From positions 62,001 to 126,000 of the forward strand of contig NZ_JAIOAP010000019.1 in the NCBI RefSeq assembly GCF_021190915.1: a DNA stretch of 64,000 nucleotides, in the 5' to 3' direction. Positions within the stretch are counted from its first letter, which is position 1; each line of letters opens with the position of its first letter. Positions 49,422 to 60,502 of this stretch are shown here, in pieces. The translations under genes were made by a program, and so were the position numbers. Under the pieces are notes generated by a model. It searched no databases. It was not told the origin of the DNA and saw nothing but the letters and a program-made list of their open reading frames with translations. This DNA is from Cohnella silvisoli (GTDB lineage: Bacteria > Bacillota > Bacilli > Paenibacillales > Paenibacillaceae).

Positions 49422-51074
49422 TTAAATTTTAACGAAATCTTCGCTTTGGGAACGGCTGCCGCGGGAATCATCCCGACGCTCAGGACGTCCGCCGCGGTTC
49501 GCATCGCGATAGCCGCCGTCGTCGCGACCCGAGCTGCTGTTGCCGCCCGTACGGTTGCTGCTGCCGCTATAAGGTTTGCGCTGTCCGCCGCTATAGCTTG
49601 AACCGCCGCGGGAATCGCTGCGGCCTTGCCCTTGTCGCCATGCTCCTTGACCGCCGCCGCTGCCGCCGCTTCCGCCATAACGACGTCCGCTGCTGCTGCC
49701 GTAGCCGCCGCCGGATCCACCGCGATTACCCTCGAACTTGCGTTTCTTGCCGCGAACGGGATCTTCCGGAGTCAACTCAATGTTAACGTCCTTCTTGTCA
49801 CCTGTAAGCAGCTTCATCGCTGCAGCAAGAAGTTGTACGGAATCATACTGCTCCAGAAGTTGCATAGCCACCCATTTGAATGGAGTAACATCTTCTTCCG
49901 CGCGTACGGTATCCATAATCCGTTCAGCCATCAGCTTCTGTTTACCTTCCATTGCTTCGGACAAGGTAGGCAGAATTTTCTTAGTAATGCGATGGCGGGT
50001 AACCTTCTCGATGAAATGCAGATGATCCGTTTCACGAGCGGTAACGAACGACCACGCCGTACCTTCTCTTCCTGCGCGGCCAGTCCGGCCAATCCGGTGA
50101 ACATAGCTTTCCGGATCTTGCGGCAAGTCGAAGTTGATTACATGGGTTACACCTGATACATCGAGTCCGCGAGCGGCTACGTCCGTAGCGACAAGCACGT
50201 CGATGCTGCCATCGCGGAACTTGCGCATTACCGTATCGCGTTGATTTTGCGAAAGATCGCCATGCAAACCATCGCAAGCATATCCGCGCTTCATCAGGGC
50301 TTCGGATAGCTCGGCTACCCGACGTTTCGTACGACCGAAGATGATAGCCAGTTCAGGCGGCTCCATGTCAAGCAAGCGGCAGAGACCGTCGAATTTCATT
50401 CTCTCCTGAATTTCAACGTAAAATTGCTGAATCAAGGGTGCGCTTAGCAGCTTGGAATCGACTGCAATATGTTCCGGATTGCGCAAAAATTGTTGCGCCA
50501 GCTTCTGAATGTTCGCAGGCATAGTCGCCGAGAACAACAAAGTTTGGCGCTCATCCGGTACGAGCTTCAAGATGGATTGAATATCATCCATGAAACCCAT
50601 ATCCAGCATTTCATCGGCTTCATCCAGAACGACCGTACGTACGTCGTCCAAGCGAATGGTCTTGCGGTTGATGTGGTCTAACAAACGACCTGGTGTTCCG
50701 ATAATGATCTGCGGCTTCCGTTTCAAGGAACGGATTTGACGTGAGATGTCTTGACCGCCATATATAGCCAAGGAACGAAGTCCCTTGAAACGTCCAAGCT
50801 TCTCGATTTCTTCTGATACCTGGATAGCCAACTCGCGAGTTGGGGCCATGATCAGGGCAACGATGCGATCTTCGCTCGCTGCGATCTTACTGATAAGCGG
50901 TACTCCGAATGCAGCGGTTTTACCTGTACCTGTCTGGGCCTGCCCGATCATATCTTTGCCGGCTATGGCAACGGGGATGGCTTTCGCTTGGATAGGGGTC
51001 GCCTCTTCAAATCCCATCTCCATTATGGCTTGAAGTACGTCCGGCTCCAAACCAAATTCTGCAAATGTGCTCAA
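49422..51074 (-). CDS. cshA: DEAD-box RNA helicase, CshA-like
   Basis: The 550-residue helicase shows the motifs in order: Q motif region [23 protein letters not shown] (I), PTRELAIQ (Ia), TPGRLLDHI (Ib), VLDEADEML (II), FSATMP (III), IIFGRTKRR (IV), [11 protein letters not shown] (V) and [10 protein letters not shown] (VI). A C-terminal extension of about 110 residues is rich in Gly, Ser, Arg and Tyr, an RNA-binding tail. In Bacillus CshA works with the RNA degradation machinery. The start is TTG 51074 after AAGGAGA. A TGTGCTATAAT extended -10 lies about 60-70 bases upstream. Confidence 0.9.
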   Translation of the reverse strand: MSTFAEFGLEPDVLQAIMEMGFEEATPIQAKAIPVAIAGKDMIGQAQTGTGKTAAFGVPLISKIAASEDRIVALIMAPTRELAIQVSEEIEKLGRFKGLRSLAIYGGQDISRQIRSLKRKPQIIIGTPGRLLDHINRKTIRLDDVRTVVLDEADEMLDMGFMDDIQSILKLVPDERQTLLFSATMPANIQKLAQQFLRNPEHIAVDSKLLSAPLIQQFYVEIQERMKFDGLCRLLDMEPPELAIIFGRTKRRVAELSEALMKRGYACDGLHGDLSQNQRDTVMRKFRDGSIDVLVATDVAARGLDVSGVTHVINFDLPQDPESYVHRIGRTGRAGREGTAWSFVTARETDHLHFIEKVTRHRITKKILPTLSEAMEGKQKLMAERIMDTVRAEEDVTPFKWVAMQLLEQYDSVQLLAAAMKLLTGDKKDVNIELTPEDPVRGKKRKFEGNRGGSGGGYGSSSGRRYGGSGGSGGGQGAWRQGQGRSDSRGGSSYSGGQRKPYSGSSNRTGGNSSSGRDDGGYRDANRGGRPERRDDSRGSRSQSEDFVKI

Positions 51075-51265
51075 ACTTTTTCAATCTCCTTCTGTGTTGG
51101 GCCTACAAATTACGGCTTCCAAAAAAAATTATCAGTTCATTATAGCACAGACTTACTCGTAAACTCCAGTCTTAGGAAAAGGGTGCCATTTTCGCATGAT
51201 CAACTTCTCCCGGGGGAACATAAAAAACGATACATGTTCCAGGTTGTATACAGAGGGGTGCTAAC

Positions 51266-52093
51266 ATGAAAAGGATTGCCATAATCGGGCCCGTATTTTT
51301 GATGATAATCAGTGCCGCCGCCGTCGGTTTCGGCTTCCAATTGCTGCTCATTCCCGAGCAACTGTTAAGCAGCGGGCTTTCCGGCGTTGCAATGGTTGTC
51401 GGTTACTTAAGCGGGTGGAATATCGGCTGGTTGTATTTTGCCCTAAATGTCCCTATTTTGCTCTGGGGGTATCGGATCTTAGGGAAACGATTTATCGGGC
51501 TTAGCATGTTAACCGTTTTATCCACGGCATTTTTCTTACAGATCATACCTGAAATAAAACTCACGGACGATCGGCTCTTGGCTTCCGTCTTCGGTGGCGT
51601 GCTCGTCGGAATAGGCGCTTCCATATCGCTTCGTTATGGCGGCTCTTCCGGTGGCTTTGATATCATCGCCTCCATTATATCACGTTACAGGGACTTACCC
51701 ATCGGCATACTTACAGTTCTTCTCAATACGTTCGTCGTTGCAGCGCTAGGTTTTCTGAAAAACGATTGGAATGCCGCCCTATATTCTATGCTGTCGATCT
51801 ATTTAACGGGAAGAATAATTGATGCCGTACATACGCCTCATCATAAAGTTACCGCATTTATCGTAACCAACCACACGCAAGAACTTGCTTCCAGGCTGCT
51901 TAAACTCCCAAGGGGCGTAACGATTGTCAAAACCCGCGGCGCTTTCACCAGCGAAGAACGGGACATGCTTATGACCGTAACAACGCGATACGAATTAGCC
52001 GAACTTCGTAAAATGATTGGAGAAGTCGATTCCAAAGCATTCGTTAACATAGTCCAAACTATCGATGTAATCGGTGAATTCCGCAGACGATAA
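51266..52093 (+). CDS. YitT family membrane protein (DUF161 + DUF2179)
   Basis: The 275-residue protein has five or six membrane helices (about 1-165) with IPEQLLSSGLSGVAMV and SLRYGGSSGGFDIIA, followed by a C-terminal cytoplasmic DUF2179 domain (about 195-270, ASRLLKLPRGVTIVKTRGAFT). The function is unknown; Bacillales carry several paralogues. ATG 51266 follows AGAGGGGTG. It is divergent from cshA and followed at about 110 bases by the DUF4015 gene. Confidence 0.88.
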   Translation: MKRIAIIGPVFLMIISAAAVGFGFQLLLIPEQLLSSGLSGVAMVVGYLSGWNIGWLYFALNVPILLWGYRILGKRFIGLSMLTVLSTAFFLQIIPEIKLTDDRLLASVFGGVLVGIGASISLRYGGSSGGFDIIASIISRYRDLPIGILTVLLNTFVVAALGFLKNDWNAALYSMLSIYLTGRIIDAVHTPHHKVTAFIVTNHTQELASRLLKLPRGVTIVKTRGAFTSEERDMLMTVTTRYELAELRKMIGEVDSKAFVNIVQTIDVIGEFRRR

Positions 52094-52205
52094 ATTTCTT
52101 TAATAATCCCGACTTCATTCGGCAAAATACTACAAAATACCTGTGTCTAACCCCCTTAAACTCGTTTATAATCTTGTTACAGAGCTTATGGGGAGAGATA
52201 TTACA

Positions 52206-53381
52206 ATGAATGTTTTTTTGGCATTAATTTTACTTCTTCACACCGCGATCAGCGGACCGCAACAAGGCGAGAACGCATTTGGAAAGTTATGGAATACCGC
52301 TAAAACAGCAATGCACGAACAACCCGGAACCCCGACCGAGCCTCAGAATCCTGAGCAAATTCCCGGCGACAACATCGGTGATCCGCAGCCGGATTCGCCC
52401 AAGGTTAAAGGCATTTATGTAACGGCCTATAGCGCAGGCGGAGAAAGAATGGCTACTCTGCTCAATCTGTTAGATAAAACGGACTTGAACTCCATGGTTA
52501 TCGATATCAAAGATGATCTTGGCAACATTACTTACAAAACGACCAATCCGACTTTGCAAAAGCTCGGCAGTCCTCAACCGTACATCAAAGATATTAATAA
52601 ATTAATGACGACATTAAAAGAACACGACATCTACCCAATTGCCCGGGTGGTTGTTTTCAAGGATAGCGTACTTGCGAAGAAACATCCTGAAATGTCTTTC
52701 GTGCAAAAAGACGGAACGGTCTGGCACAACAAGAATAACGATAAGTTCGTTAACCCTTATAACAAGGAAGTTTGGGACTACAACATTGAAATCGCCAAAG
52801 AAGCTGCCAAAATGGGCTTCAAAGAAATCCAATTCGATTACGTGCGTTTCCCCGAAGGATTCGAGAAAAAAGCCGATTCGTTAAAATTCACTAAAAGCAC
52901 GCTTAATCGAGTCGATATCGTAGCCGGTTTCGTAGAATATGCGAAAAAACAGCTAGCTCCCCTTGGCATTAGAGTTTCCGTAGATATTTTCGGTTACGCC
53001 GCATCGGTGCCGGCCGCCGAAGGGATCGGCCAAGATTTCGTCAAAATATCCAATGCGGTCGACGTCATCTGCCCGATGATTTACCCGAGCCATTATAGTA
53101 CGGGATGGTTTGATCAGAAGGATCCTGACAAAGCGCCATACGCGACAATTAAAGGCGCAATGGTCGACACGCATAAGAAACTTGATCCGCTCGGGGATAA
53201 GAAACCGATCATTCGTCCGTGGATACAGGATTTTACCGCTAAATGGCTTGGCAAAGGCCATTTTACGGCCTACGGCGCTGCCGAAGTGCAAGCTCAAATT
53301 AAGGCATTAAATGATAGCGGAGTTACGGAATACTTGCTCTGGAATGCAGGCAACAAATATTCTGACGGGGTAAAATTTTAA
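52206..53381 (+). CDS. Secreted putative glycoside hydrolase (DUF4015)
   Basis: The 391-residue protein has a short signal segment, a Pro/Gln-rich linker (about 35-60) and a TIM-barrel-like domain of ~320 residues. Its pattern is KGIYVTAYSAGG, SMVIDIKDDLGNITY, YPIARVVVFKDSVLA, EIQFDYVRFPEGF and VDIFGYAA with an end VTEYLLWNAGN. This is DUF4015 (PF13200), distantly related to amylase-like hydrolases; the FDYVRFP and DIFGY segments carry likely catalytic acids. The substrate is unknown but cell-wall or exopolysaccharide is plausible. ATG 52206 follows GGGGAGAG. Confidence 0.85.
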   Translation: MNVFLALILLLHTAISGPQQGENAFGKLWNTAKTAMHEQPGTPTEPQNPEQIPGDNIGDPQPDSPKVKGIYVTAYSAGGERMATLLNLLDKTDLNSMVIDIKDDLGNITYKTTNPTLQKLGSPQPYIKDINKLMTTLKEHDIYPIARVVVFKDSVLAKKHPEMSFVQKDGTVWHNKNNDKFVNPYNKEVWDYNIEIAKEAAKMGFKEIQFDYVRFPEGFEKKADSLKFTKSTLNRVDIVAGFVEYAKKQLAPLGIRVSVDIFGYAASVPAAEGIGQDFVKISNAVDVICPMIYPSHYSTGWFDQKDPDKAPYATIKGAMVDTHKKLDPLGDKKPIIRPWIQDFTAKWLGKGHFTAYGAAEVQAQIKALNDSGVTEYLLWNAGNKYSDGVKF

Positions 53382-53410
53382 GCAATTATAAAATTATAAA
53401 TCGAATCGCC

Positions 53411-53450
53411 AAAGTGGCTGCGCAGGTTTATGACTTGCTTAGCCACTTTT
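53411..53450 (+). terminator. Terminator of DUF4015 gene
   Basis: AAAGTGGCT (53411-53419) pairs with AGCCACTTT (53441-53449), ending in TTTT on the plus strand; the loop of 21 bases is long. Confidence 0.6.
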
Positions 53451-53491
53451 GCTATTTGGGGAGCGAAGCTCGTTTCTGCATATTAGAAATA

Positions 53492-53536
53492 GCAAAGAGG
53501 CTATCCACAAGGTCACTTATGGGATAGCCTCTTTGC
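53492..53536 (-). terminator. Terminator of the nucleoside operon
   Basis: GCAAAGAGGCTATCC (53492-53506) and its exact complement (53522-53536) form a 15-bp stem 20 bases past the last permease gene. The run after it on the minus strand is only moderately T-rich. Confidence 0.65.
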
Positions 53537-53555
53537 AAAAATCTAGTTATTCTCT

Positions 53556-54515
53556 TTACCTTTTACCCTGGAAATACGGTTCGCCAAGCGCTCCGGGAGC
53601 TTTGGAGCGGCCCACCGCGCCGACAAGAACGAGAATTGTCAGCACATACGGAAGCATGTAGATGAACTCGGAAGGGACATGCGACGAGAAGTCGAACAGT
53701 TGCAGCACGTTATTGATCGATTGCGCGAAGCCAAAGAAAAGAGCCGCGCCTAAAGCGCCTAGCGGATTCCATTTGCCGAAGATGACAGCGGCAAGGGCAA
53801 TGAAGCCTTGGCCCGAGATCGTATTGTGCGAAAACGTTCCCGTTGTCGTCAATGCAATCGTTGCTCCGCCGAGACCTGCTAGCACACCGCTCAGCAAAAC
53901 AGCGGTATAACGCATTCTCAACACTTTAATCCCAACCGTATCGGCCGCGCTAGGATGTTCTCCGACCGCCCTAAGACGCAGTCCGAATGGTGTTTTGTAT
54001 AGCGTATAATAAATTACCGCTACGAGTATTAAGGCTAAATAGGTAGTTGGATAAGCCGTAAATAGCCCTTCCCCGAGAACGGGTATGTCCGATAACACCG
54101 GTATCTGGATCTTGTGGAATACTTCATTCACCAGCGAAGTTTCTCCTGCCCCTTCGAACAACAGCTTAACCAAGTACAATGTAGAGCCCGCAGCAATAAA
54201 GTTGATGACAATTCCGCTGACGACTTGATCCGCCCGGAAGCTTATCGTAGCCACGGCGTGAATCAAGGCAAACAACACCCCGAACAATGCACCCGCGCCA
54301 AGCCCGATCCACGGGGATGCACTTCCGAATCCCGCTTCTTGAGCATGGTAAGCGGACACTGCGGCTGCGAACGCGCCGGCGGTCATCAGTCCCTCGAGCC
54401 CGATATTAACGATACCGGATCGTTCCGATAATATTCCGCCTAGAGAGGCTAATATTAACGCAGTCGAAAACACAAAAGCGGTGTTTAGCATATTTCCGAT
54501 CGTCGCCAGATCCAT
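53556..54515 (-). CDS. nupQ: Nucleoside ABC transporter permease (NupQ-like)
   Basis: The 319-residue membrane protein has about nine helices with SGIVNIGLEGLMTAGAFAA and the late ALTTTGTFSHNTISGQGFIALAAVIFGKWNP motif, of the BMP-dependent branch of sugar-type ABC permeases. It is one half of the permease pair, next to NupP. The ATG abuts the nupP stop (TAGATG) with GAGGTGAT inside the nupP end. Transport of nucleosides is inferred from the following/preceding catabolic genes. Confidence 0.88.
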   Translation of the reverse strand: MDLATIGNMLNTAFVFSTALILASLGGILSERSGIVNIGLEGLMTAGAFAAAVSAYHAQEAGFGSASPWIGLGAGALFGVLFALIHAVATISFRADQVVSGIVINFIAAGSTLYLVKLLFEGAGETSLVNEVFHKIQIPVLSDIPVLGEGLFTAYPTTYLALILVAVIYYTLYKTPFGLRLRAVGEHPSAADTVGIKVLRMRYTAVLLSGVLAGLGGATIALTTTGTFSHNTISGQGFIALAAVIFGKWNPLGALGAALFFGFAQSINNVLQLFDFSSHVPSEFIYMLPYVLTILVLVGAVGRSKAPGALGEPYFQGKR

Positions 54516-55595
54516 CTAAATCACCTCTCCTTTGCTTTTCTTGCCGGGAAGCCGCCGCTTGATAATCCAGCGAATAATCCCTGGCGCCGCAACGAAGAAA
54601 ATGACGGTTCCGATAACAATCCGGATGATTTCCGGCGGAACGTCGGCTCCGAAGCTCATCCCTGCCGCACCGTAAGAAAGCGACCCGAACAGGATTGCTC
54701 CAAGCAGAACGCCAACCGGGTTATTTCCTCCGAGCAGGGCGACTGCTATACCGTCGAATCCATGACCCGTATGACTCGCCGATACGGCTTGATTTAGGAA
54801 AACTCCGAGAACTTGGAAAACGCCGGCTAATCCGGCAAGCACTCCGGAAATGAACATGGCTTTCACTACGCCCCGGTTAACGTTTATGCCTGCATACTTC
54901 GCCGCGTCTGGATTATGTCCGACTACCCTTAGCTCATACCCTTGCTTCGTTCTCCAAAGGAATACGTAGAAGAATACGACTGCGAGCAAGGCAATTAACA
55001 TTCCCCAATGCATACGCGCATCTTCAAGCAGCCGGGAAAGCCATCCAATCGTTACCGAAGCGGATTCATCGATCATATACGACCGACCTTTACCTGGTTC
55101 AAGGAGATAATCATTAACGATATAATTGGCCAGATGCAGCGCAATCCAGTTCAGCATGATCGTCGTTATGACTTCGTTCACGCCTCTGGCTGCCTTCAAG
55201 TAACCGGCAATCATCCCCCAGAAACCGCCGAACAACGCCCCTACGATAACGGCCAATGGAGCATGAATATACCATGGCAAATGGACTGACACCCCAATGA
55301 TGGTCGCGCCTGTCATTCCCATGATGTATTGTCCTTCAGCGCCAATGTTGAACAAACCCGTCCGGAAGGCGAAGGCGACAGACAATCCCGTAAAAATAAG
55401 CGGTGTTATCGCTGTCAACGTTTCCCCGAAATCGTAGGGGTTGCCGAATACTTTATTAATCAAAGAACGGTACGCCAAGATCGGATCATATCCGCCAATC
55501 AGCATAATGATCGCTCCGACCAACAGTCCTAGAATGATGGCTACGATTGGGACAATCGCGGAACCTCCAGTGATCGCTTTAATCAGTTTGTTCAC
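54516..55595 (-). CDS. nupP: Nucleoside ABC transporter permease (NupP-like)
   Basis: The 359-residue permease has about ten helices and the motifs TGLFNIGAEGQYIMG, AARGVNEVITTIMLN and SGHGFDGIAVALLGGNNPVG typical of this branch. It starts at GTG 55595, preceded by AAGGAGG, and overlaps the ATPase gene end by 17 bases. It is translated as part of the operon. Confidence 0.88.
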   Translation of the reverse strand: MNKLIKAITGGSAIVPIVAIILGLLVGAIIMLIGGYDPILAYRSLINKVFGNPYDFGETLTAITPLIFTGLSVAFAFRTGLFNIGAEGQYIMGMTGATIIGVSVHLPWYIHAPLAVIVGALFGGFWGMIAGYLKAARGVNEVITTIMLNWIALHLANYIVNDYLLEPGKGRSYMIDESASVTIGWLSRLLEDARMHWGMLIALLAVVFFYVFLWRTKQGYELRVVGHNPDAAKYAGINVNRGVVKAMFISGVLAGLAGVFQVLGVFLNQAVSASHTGHGFDGIAVALLGGNNPVGVLLGAILFGSLSYGAAGMSFGADVPPEIIRIVIGTVIFFVAAPGIIRWIIKRRLPGKKSKGEVI

Positions 55596-57129
55596 TGCTC
55601 GGGCCTCCTTGCGACTGTTTGTAGTTGGTCATCATCAGGCCTAACTCCTGATCGTTCGTTTCCGCGGGATTCACTTCTCCGACGATGCGTCCTTCATAAA
55701 TAACCGCAATGCGATCCGAAAGCTGAAGGATTTCTTCGAGCTCATAAGAGATAAGCAGTACCGCTTTTCCCATGTTGCGCTGCTCAACGAGTCTTTTGTG
55801 GATGAACTCGATGGCTCCAACGTCCAATCCGCGGGTAGGCTGCGCCGCGATCAGCACGTCGGGGTTTTTGTCCACTTCCCTGGCAATAATCGCTTTTTGT
55901 TGATTGCCGCCCGATAGCGCCCTTGCCTCCGTCATAATGCTCGGAGTCCGTACGTCGAACTCTTTTACTAAACGCTCCGCATGTTTATCGATCGCATCGA
56001 AATCCATAAAGCCGCGTTTATTAAACTGCGGAGTATAATACGTTTCCAATACCATGTTCTCGCGAACAGGGAAATCGAGCACAAGGCCATGCTTATGCCG
56101 ATCTTCGGGAATAAGCGAAATGCCTGCTTCGGATATCGTCCTAGGCGTCGCACCTGCAATTTCCATGTTGCTTATTTTAATCGAGCCGCTGGAAACAGGT
56201 CGGAGTCCTGTTAAAGCTTCAATAAGCTCGCTTTGGCCGTTGCCTTCTACTCCGGCTATGCCGAGAATTTCTCCTCGTTTCAGCACGAATGACGTTTCGT
56301 TAAGCGCATTCAATCCTTGGCGGCCCTTTACGACCAAACGGTCTACTTCCAATGCGGGCTCGCCTAATACCGCATTTTTTTTATCAAGCTTAAGCGACAC
56401 TTCACGACCGACCATTTTTTCGGCTAATTGATTCGGATTCGTTCCGGCAACCGGCAAGCTGTCAATGACTTTACCGCGGCGCACTATCGTGACTGTATCG
56501 GCGATGGCCATAATTTCCTTAAGTTTGTGTGTAATTAAAACGATCGATTTCCCCTGACTAACCAGATTACGCATGATTTCCAGCAATTCACTAATTTCTT
56601 GCGGGGTTAATACAGCCGTCGGCTCATCGAAAATAAGGATGTCCGCTCCGCGGTACAGCGTCTTCAATATTTCGACCCTCTGCTGCATGCCTACCGATAT
56701 TTCATCGATTTTGGCATAGGGATCAACGTTAAGTCCGTATTGCTTAGATAATCTTTCCACTTCTTTGTGGGCTTGTTTGTAATTTACGGCGAAACCTAAC
56801 TTAGGCTCGCTTCCAAGAATGATATTTTCCGTCACGGTAAAAGGGTGCACCAGCTTAAAATGCTGATGCACCATCCCGATACCGAGTTTGATCGCTTTGT
56901 TGGGGCCGTCGATGACGACCTCCTGCTCATTTACGAAGATTTCCCCTTCTTCAGGCTGATACAGTCCGAACAATATGTTCATCAGCGTCGATTTGCCAGC
57001 GCCATTCTCGCCGAGCAGGGCATGAATCTCGCCCTGGCTCAGCTTGAAATTGACACTGTCGTTAGCGACGATGCCGGGGAAACGCTTCGTAATATTCCGC
57101 ATTTCTACGACTGTTCTCGCCTTATCCAT
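55579..57129 (-). CDS. nupO: Nucleoside ABC transporter ATPase (NupO-like)
   Basis: The 516-residue protein carries two fused nucleotide-binding domains. The first has Walker [10 protein letters not shown] (about 38-46), signature [11 protein letters not shown] and Walker [12 protein letters not shown]. The second (from about 260) has a degenerate P-loop [11 protein letters not shown], a signature [10 protein letters not shown] and a Walker [13 protein letters not shown]. Replacement of Lys and of the catalytic Asp-Glu in the second half is usual in this family. It energises import of nucleosides with the lipoprotein and two permeases. Confidence 0.9.
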   Translation of the reverse strand: MDKARTVVEMRNITKRFPGIVANDSVNFKLSQGEIHALLGENGAGKSTLMNILFGLYQPEEGEIFVNEQEVVIDGPNKAIKLGIGMVHQHFKLVHPFTVTENIILGSEPKLGFAVNYKQAHKEVERLSKQYGLNVDPYAKIDEISVGMQQRVEILKTLYRGADILIFDEPTAVLTPQEISELLEIMRNLVSQGKSIVLITHKLKEIMAIADTVTIVRRGKVIDSLPVAGTNPNQLAEKMVGREVSLKLDKKNAVLGEPALEVDRLVVKGRQGLNALNETSFVLKRGEILGIAGVEGNGQSELIEALTGLRPVSSGSIKISNMEIAGATPRTISEAGISLIPEDRHKHGLVLDFPVRENMVLETYYTPQFNKRGFMDFDAIDKHAERLVKEFDVRTPSIMTEARALSGGNQQKAIIAREVDKNPDVLIAAQPTRGLDVGAIEFIHKRLVEQRNMGKAVLLISYELEEILQLSDRIAVIYEGRIVGEVNPAETNDQELGLMMTNYKQSQGGPSSEQTD

Positions 57130-57154
57130 AGTAGCACCCTTTATCGTTTATTGA

Positions 57155-58201
57155 TTATTGGGCAGTCGGTACTTTGATTTCTCCGCTAATGATCTTGGCT
57201 TTGTATTCTTCCACTTTATCCAAGATTTCTTTGGAAACGTTTTTGGTAGAAGTTTCCGGCAAACCTACGGCATTTTCTTTCAGGCCAAGGGTCGTTATAA
57301 CGCCTGCAGGGAATTTACCATCGATCATTTCTTTCGAAACGCGATATACCGCTTCGTCTACGCGTTTCAGCATGGAAGTAAGCGTAACTTCGTCGCCGAA
57401 CTCGAGAGATTGGTCTTTATCTACGCCGATAACCCATACTTTTTTGCCTGCTTTAAGACGTTCTTTGGCTTCGTTGAATACTCCGTTACCCGTTCCGCCC
57501 GCTGCGTGGAAAATGATGTCCGCGCCATCGTTGTAGATCGAAGCGGCTGCAGCTTTGCCCAAATCAGCTTTGTCGAAAGCACCGGTATAGTTGATGATGA
57601 CTTTAGCATCCGGGTTAACGGCTTTTACGCCCGCTACGAATCCAAGCTCAAAGCGTTTGATAACGGGAATATCGATTCCGCCTACGAAACCGATTTTGTT
57701 CGTTTTCGTCGTCAATCCCGCAACAACGCCTACTAGATAGGAACCTTCGTTCTCGGCAAAAGTAATGGAGGCAACGTTCGGGGCTTCCACGACGTTGTCG
57801 ATGATAGCCAGCTTAGCGTCCGGGTTTTTGGCTGCAGCTTCTTTAACCGCATCGCCCATCAAGAAACCGATACCCCAAGTCAGGTTGTATTTATCGCGCA
57901 CGAATTGGTTGATGTTCGTCAAGTAGTTCGTGGCTTCTTTGCTTTCCAGGTATTTCACTTTCGTTCCGGTATCTTTCTCCAGATGCTGCAGGCCTTCCCA
58001 TGCGCTTTGGTTAAACGACTTGTCGTTTACGCCGCCAACGTCCGTAACCATTGCAAACTTAAAATCTTTGCCGCTAGTATCGCCTGATGCGCTTTCGCTA
58101 GGACTAGCCCCACCCGTGTTATTGTTTTTCGCTCCGCATGCTGTCAAAGTAAGTGAAGCCAACAGCATAATCCCCGTAAAAATCTTTGCCGACTTTTTCA
58201 T
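57155..58201 (-). CDS. nupN: BMP-family nucleoside-binding lipoprotein (NupN-like)
   Basis: The 348-residue lipoprotein has lipobox LTAC (Cys about 22) and a type I binding-protein fold, with FAMVTDVGGVNDKSFNQSAWEGL, KIGFVGGIDIPVIKRFELGFVAG and WVIGVDKDQSLEFGD, the BMP (PF02608) signatures. It captures nucleosides outside the membrane for the ABC transporter. ATG 58201 follows AAGGAGCGT. It lies 25 bases before the ATPase start. Confidence 0.92.
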   Translation of the reverse strand: MKKSAKIFTGIMLLASLTLTACGAKNNNTGGASPSESASGDTSGKDFKFAMVTDVGGVNDKSFNQSAWEGLQHLEKDTGTKVKYLESKEATNYLTNINQFVRDKYNLTWGIGFLMGDAVKEAAAKNPDAKLAIIDNVVEAPNVASITFAENEGSYLVGVVAGLTTKTNKIGFVGGIDIPVIKRFELGFVAGVKAVNPDAKVIINYTGAFDKADLGKAAAASIYNDGADIIFHAAGGTGNGVFNEAKERLKAGKKVWVIGVDKDQSLEFGDEVTLTSMLKRVDEAVYRVSKEMIDGKFPAGVITTLGLKENAVGLPETSTKNVSKEILDKVEEYKAKIISGEIKVPTAQ

Positions 58202-58269
58202 TTTTTTACGCTCCTTCTGAATGATGGTATATGGATATCTTTCATGAAACCAATCGTAATGATCGTCCG

Positions 58270-59091
58270 TTACAATCGCGAGACGATCTCTTTCACGAGC
58301 GAGATAAACACCGGTTTTGTACGATTCGCTACTTCGATGACTTGCTCATGGCTTAATGGCTCTAATTGCTCTCCAATCGCCATATCGGTCACGCAGGAAA
58401 TGCCGATTACTTTCATTGCCATGTGACTGGCTACAATGACTTCCGGGACAGTCGACATTCCAACTGCATCGCCGCCGAGCTTGCGTAACATCGTCAGCTC
58501 TGCCGGGGTCATATAAGTAGGGCCGGTAATCCCCGCATAAACGCCTTGCTGAATGTGAATGCCAAGCGATTGCGCCGTCTCTCGGACTAGAACGAGCAAT
58601 TCTGGTGTGTATGCTCGGCTCATGTCCGGAAATCTCGGTCCCAGTGCTGGCTCGTTCGCCCCAATTAGCGGATTGGCTCCCGTCATATTCAAATGATCTT
58701 GAATAAGCATTAAGTCTCCGGCCTTGAATGCCGGATTCATGCCGCCGCATGCATTGGTAACAAACAGGCAGTCTACCCCTAACGCTTTCATAACACGTAC
58801 GGGGAATGTTACCTCCTGCATGGAATAACCTTCGTAATAATGAAACCGCCCTTGCATCGCGACAACCTCTTTGTTATTCAAGCGGCCCGTCACGAGTTGC
58901 CCTGCATGACCCTCAACCGTTGATACCGGGAAATGAGGGATCGACTCGTAAGGAATCCGGACGGCCTCTTGAATGTCATCCGCAAGCTCGCCCAAACCTG
59001 AGCCCAAGATCAGACCGATTTGCGGTCGAACCGTAATCCGTGACTGAATATAGGTTTTCGCCTCTTCCATGGTTTGAAGCAACTGGCCCAT
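58270..59091 (-). CDS. punA: Purine-nucleoside phosphorylase (trimeric type)
   Basis: The 273-residue enzyme splits guanosine/inosine nucleosides with phosphate to base and (deoxy)ribose-1-phosphate. Seen: LILGSGLGELAD (phosphate loop), FHYYEGYSM, VTNACGGMNP and GPTYMTPAELTMLRKLGGDAVGMSTVPEV (Glu and Asn region: Thr/Asn replaced by Asp-Met context). The final part contains the family's VTDMA segment. The trimeric type handles 6-oxopurines. ATG 59091 follows AAAGGGGGGTG. Products feed DeoC through phosphopentomutase, which is not in the window. Confidence 0.92.
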   Translation of the reverse strand: MGQLLQTMEEAKTYIQSRITVRPQIGLILGSGLGELADDIQEAVRIPYESIPHFPVSTVEGHAGQLVTGRLNNKEVVAMQGRFHYYEGYSMQEVTFPVRVMKALGVDCLFVTNACGGMNPAFKAGDLMLIQDHLNMTGANPLIGANEPALGPRFPDMSRAYTPELLVLVRETAQSLGIHIQQGVYAGITGPTYMTPAELTMLRKLGGDAVGMSTVPEVIVASHMAMKVIGISCVTDMAIGEQLEPLSHEQVIEVANRTKPVFISLVKEIVSRL

Positions 59092-59156
59092 TTCAATTCA
59101 CCCCCCTTTAAAGTATACCCCTTTATTGCCAATTGCTTGTCTATCTGGTCCAACTT

Positions 59157-60458
59157 CTATTTCACTTCTCCGACGACCAATGGAGGCGGAGCGACCATTT
59201 GTTGTTGAATTCGAATCGACTCGTAAATTTTAACCAACACATCTTGGATAGCTTCATTGTTGGCATGAATCGTGGCGAGAGACTCACCGATACGCACGGA
59301 GTCGCCGATTTTCTTGTGCAGTACGATTCCGACGGCCAAATCGATCTTCGATTCCTTCGTCGCGCGTCCCGCGCCAAGCAGCATCGCTGCAAGCCCCATA
59401 TTCTCGGCCGCGATAGTCGCGACGAAACCCGCTTCTTTAGAAGGAACTTCGAAACGAAACTTAGCGGTTGGCAACCGCTCCGGCTCATCTACGACCGAGG
59501 CATCGCCGCCCTGCGCGGCTAGAAACGTCTTAAACTTCTCTAATGCCGATCCATCCGCTATCGATTGTTCCAAGAGCGCTCGAGCCTCTTCCTTGCTAGA
59601 TGCAACCCCCGCCAGAACCGCCATATGACTCCCAAGTGTCAAGCACAGCTCTGTCAAATCCTGCGGTCCAACTCCCCTTAGCGTATCTATGGCTTCCTTT
59701 ACCTCAAGGGCGTTGCCGATCGCGTTGCCAAGCGGCTGGCTCATATCGGACAGGACGGCAACGGTTCTGCGGCCCACCCGGTTTCCGATATCTACCATGC
59801 AGGAAGCCAAGTCTTCTGCCTCGGCCATCTCTTTCATAAAGGCGCCATCGCCTGTTTTCACGTCTAACACGATAGCATCGGCTCCGGACGCAATCTTCTT
59901 GCTCATAATGGAGCTGGCGATTAAAGGAATGGAATTTACTGTTCCTGTAACGTCCCGAAGCCCATATAATTTCTTGTCAGCAGGTGTCAGATTATCGCTC
60001 TGGCCGATAACCGCGAGGCCGTTCCGATTGACCAACTCTATGAAGGTTTCGTTATCGATTTCGACATGAAATCCAGGAACGGATTCCAACTTGTCGATTG
60101 TTCCGCCGGTATGTCCAAGGCCCCGTCCAGACATCTTGGCGACAGGAACGCCTATCGAGGCTACAAGCGGTGCGAGTACCAGCGTAGTCGTATCTCCAAC
60201 ACCGCCCGTGCTATGCTTGTCCACTTTAATTCCCGATATTTCCGACAAATCGATCGTTTCACCGGAATGGACCATCGCCATCGTCAAATTAGCTCGTTCC
60301 GTCGGCGTCATTCCGCGAAAGAAAATCGCCATCGCCATCGCCGACATTTGATAATCGGGAATGGATCCATCCGTATATCCACCGATGAGGCTGTTGATCT
60401 CGTTTTCGGTCAACTCGCCGCCATCGCGTTTTTTCGTAATTAAATCGACGGTTCTCAT
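59157..60458 (-). CDS. pdp: Pyrimidine-nucleoside phosphorylase
   Basis: The 433-residue enzyme cleaves thymidine, uridine and deoxyuridine. Seen: [45 protein letters not shown] (signature [16 protein letters not shown] follows) and a C-terminal pyrimidine-phosphorylase domain (about 345-420). ATG 60458 follows CAAGGAGG with 9-10 bases spacing. It sits 66 bases before punA and 45 after deoC, within the operon. Confidence 0.93.
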   Translation of the reverse strand: MRTVDLITKKRDGGELTENEINSLIGGYTDGSIPDYQMSAMAMAIFFRGMTPTERANLTMAMVHSGETIDLSEISGIKVDKHSTGGVGDTTTLVLAPLVASIGVPVAKMSGRGLGHTGGTIDKLESVPGFHVEIDNETFIELVNRNGLAVIGQSDNLTPADKKLYGLRDVTGTVNSIPLIASSIMSKKIASGADAIVLDVKTGDGAFMKEMAEAEDLASCMVDIGNRVGRRTVAVLSDMSQPLGNAIGNALEVKEAIDTLRGVGPQDLTELCLTLGSHMAVLAGVASSKEEARALLEQSIADGSALEKFKTFLAAQGGDASVVDEPERLPTAKFRFEVPSKEAGFVATIAAENMGLAAMLLGAGRATKESKIDLAVGIVLHKKIGDSVRIGESLATIHANNEAIQDVLVKIYESIRIQQQMVAPPPLVVGEVK

Positions 60459-60502
60459 GAATGCTATGCCTCCTTGCTAATTCACTCGCGATTCGTATTC
60501 GA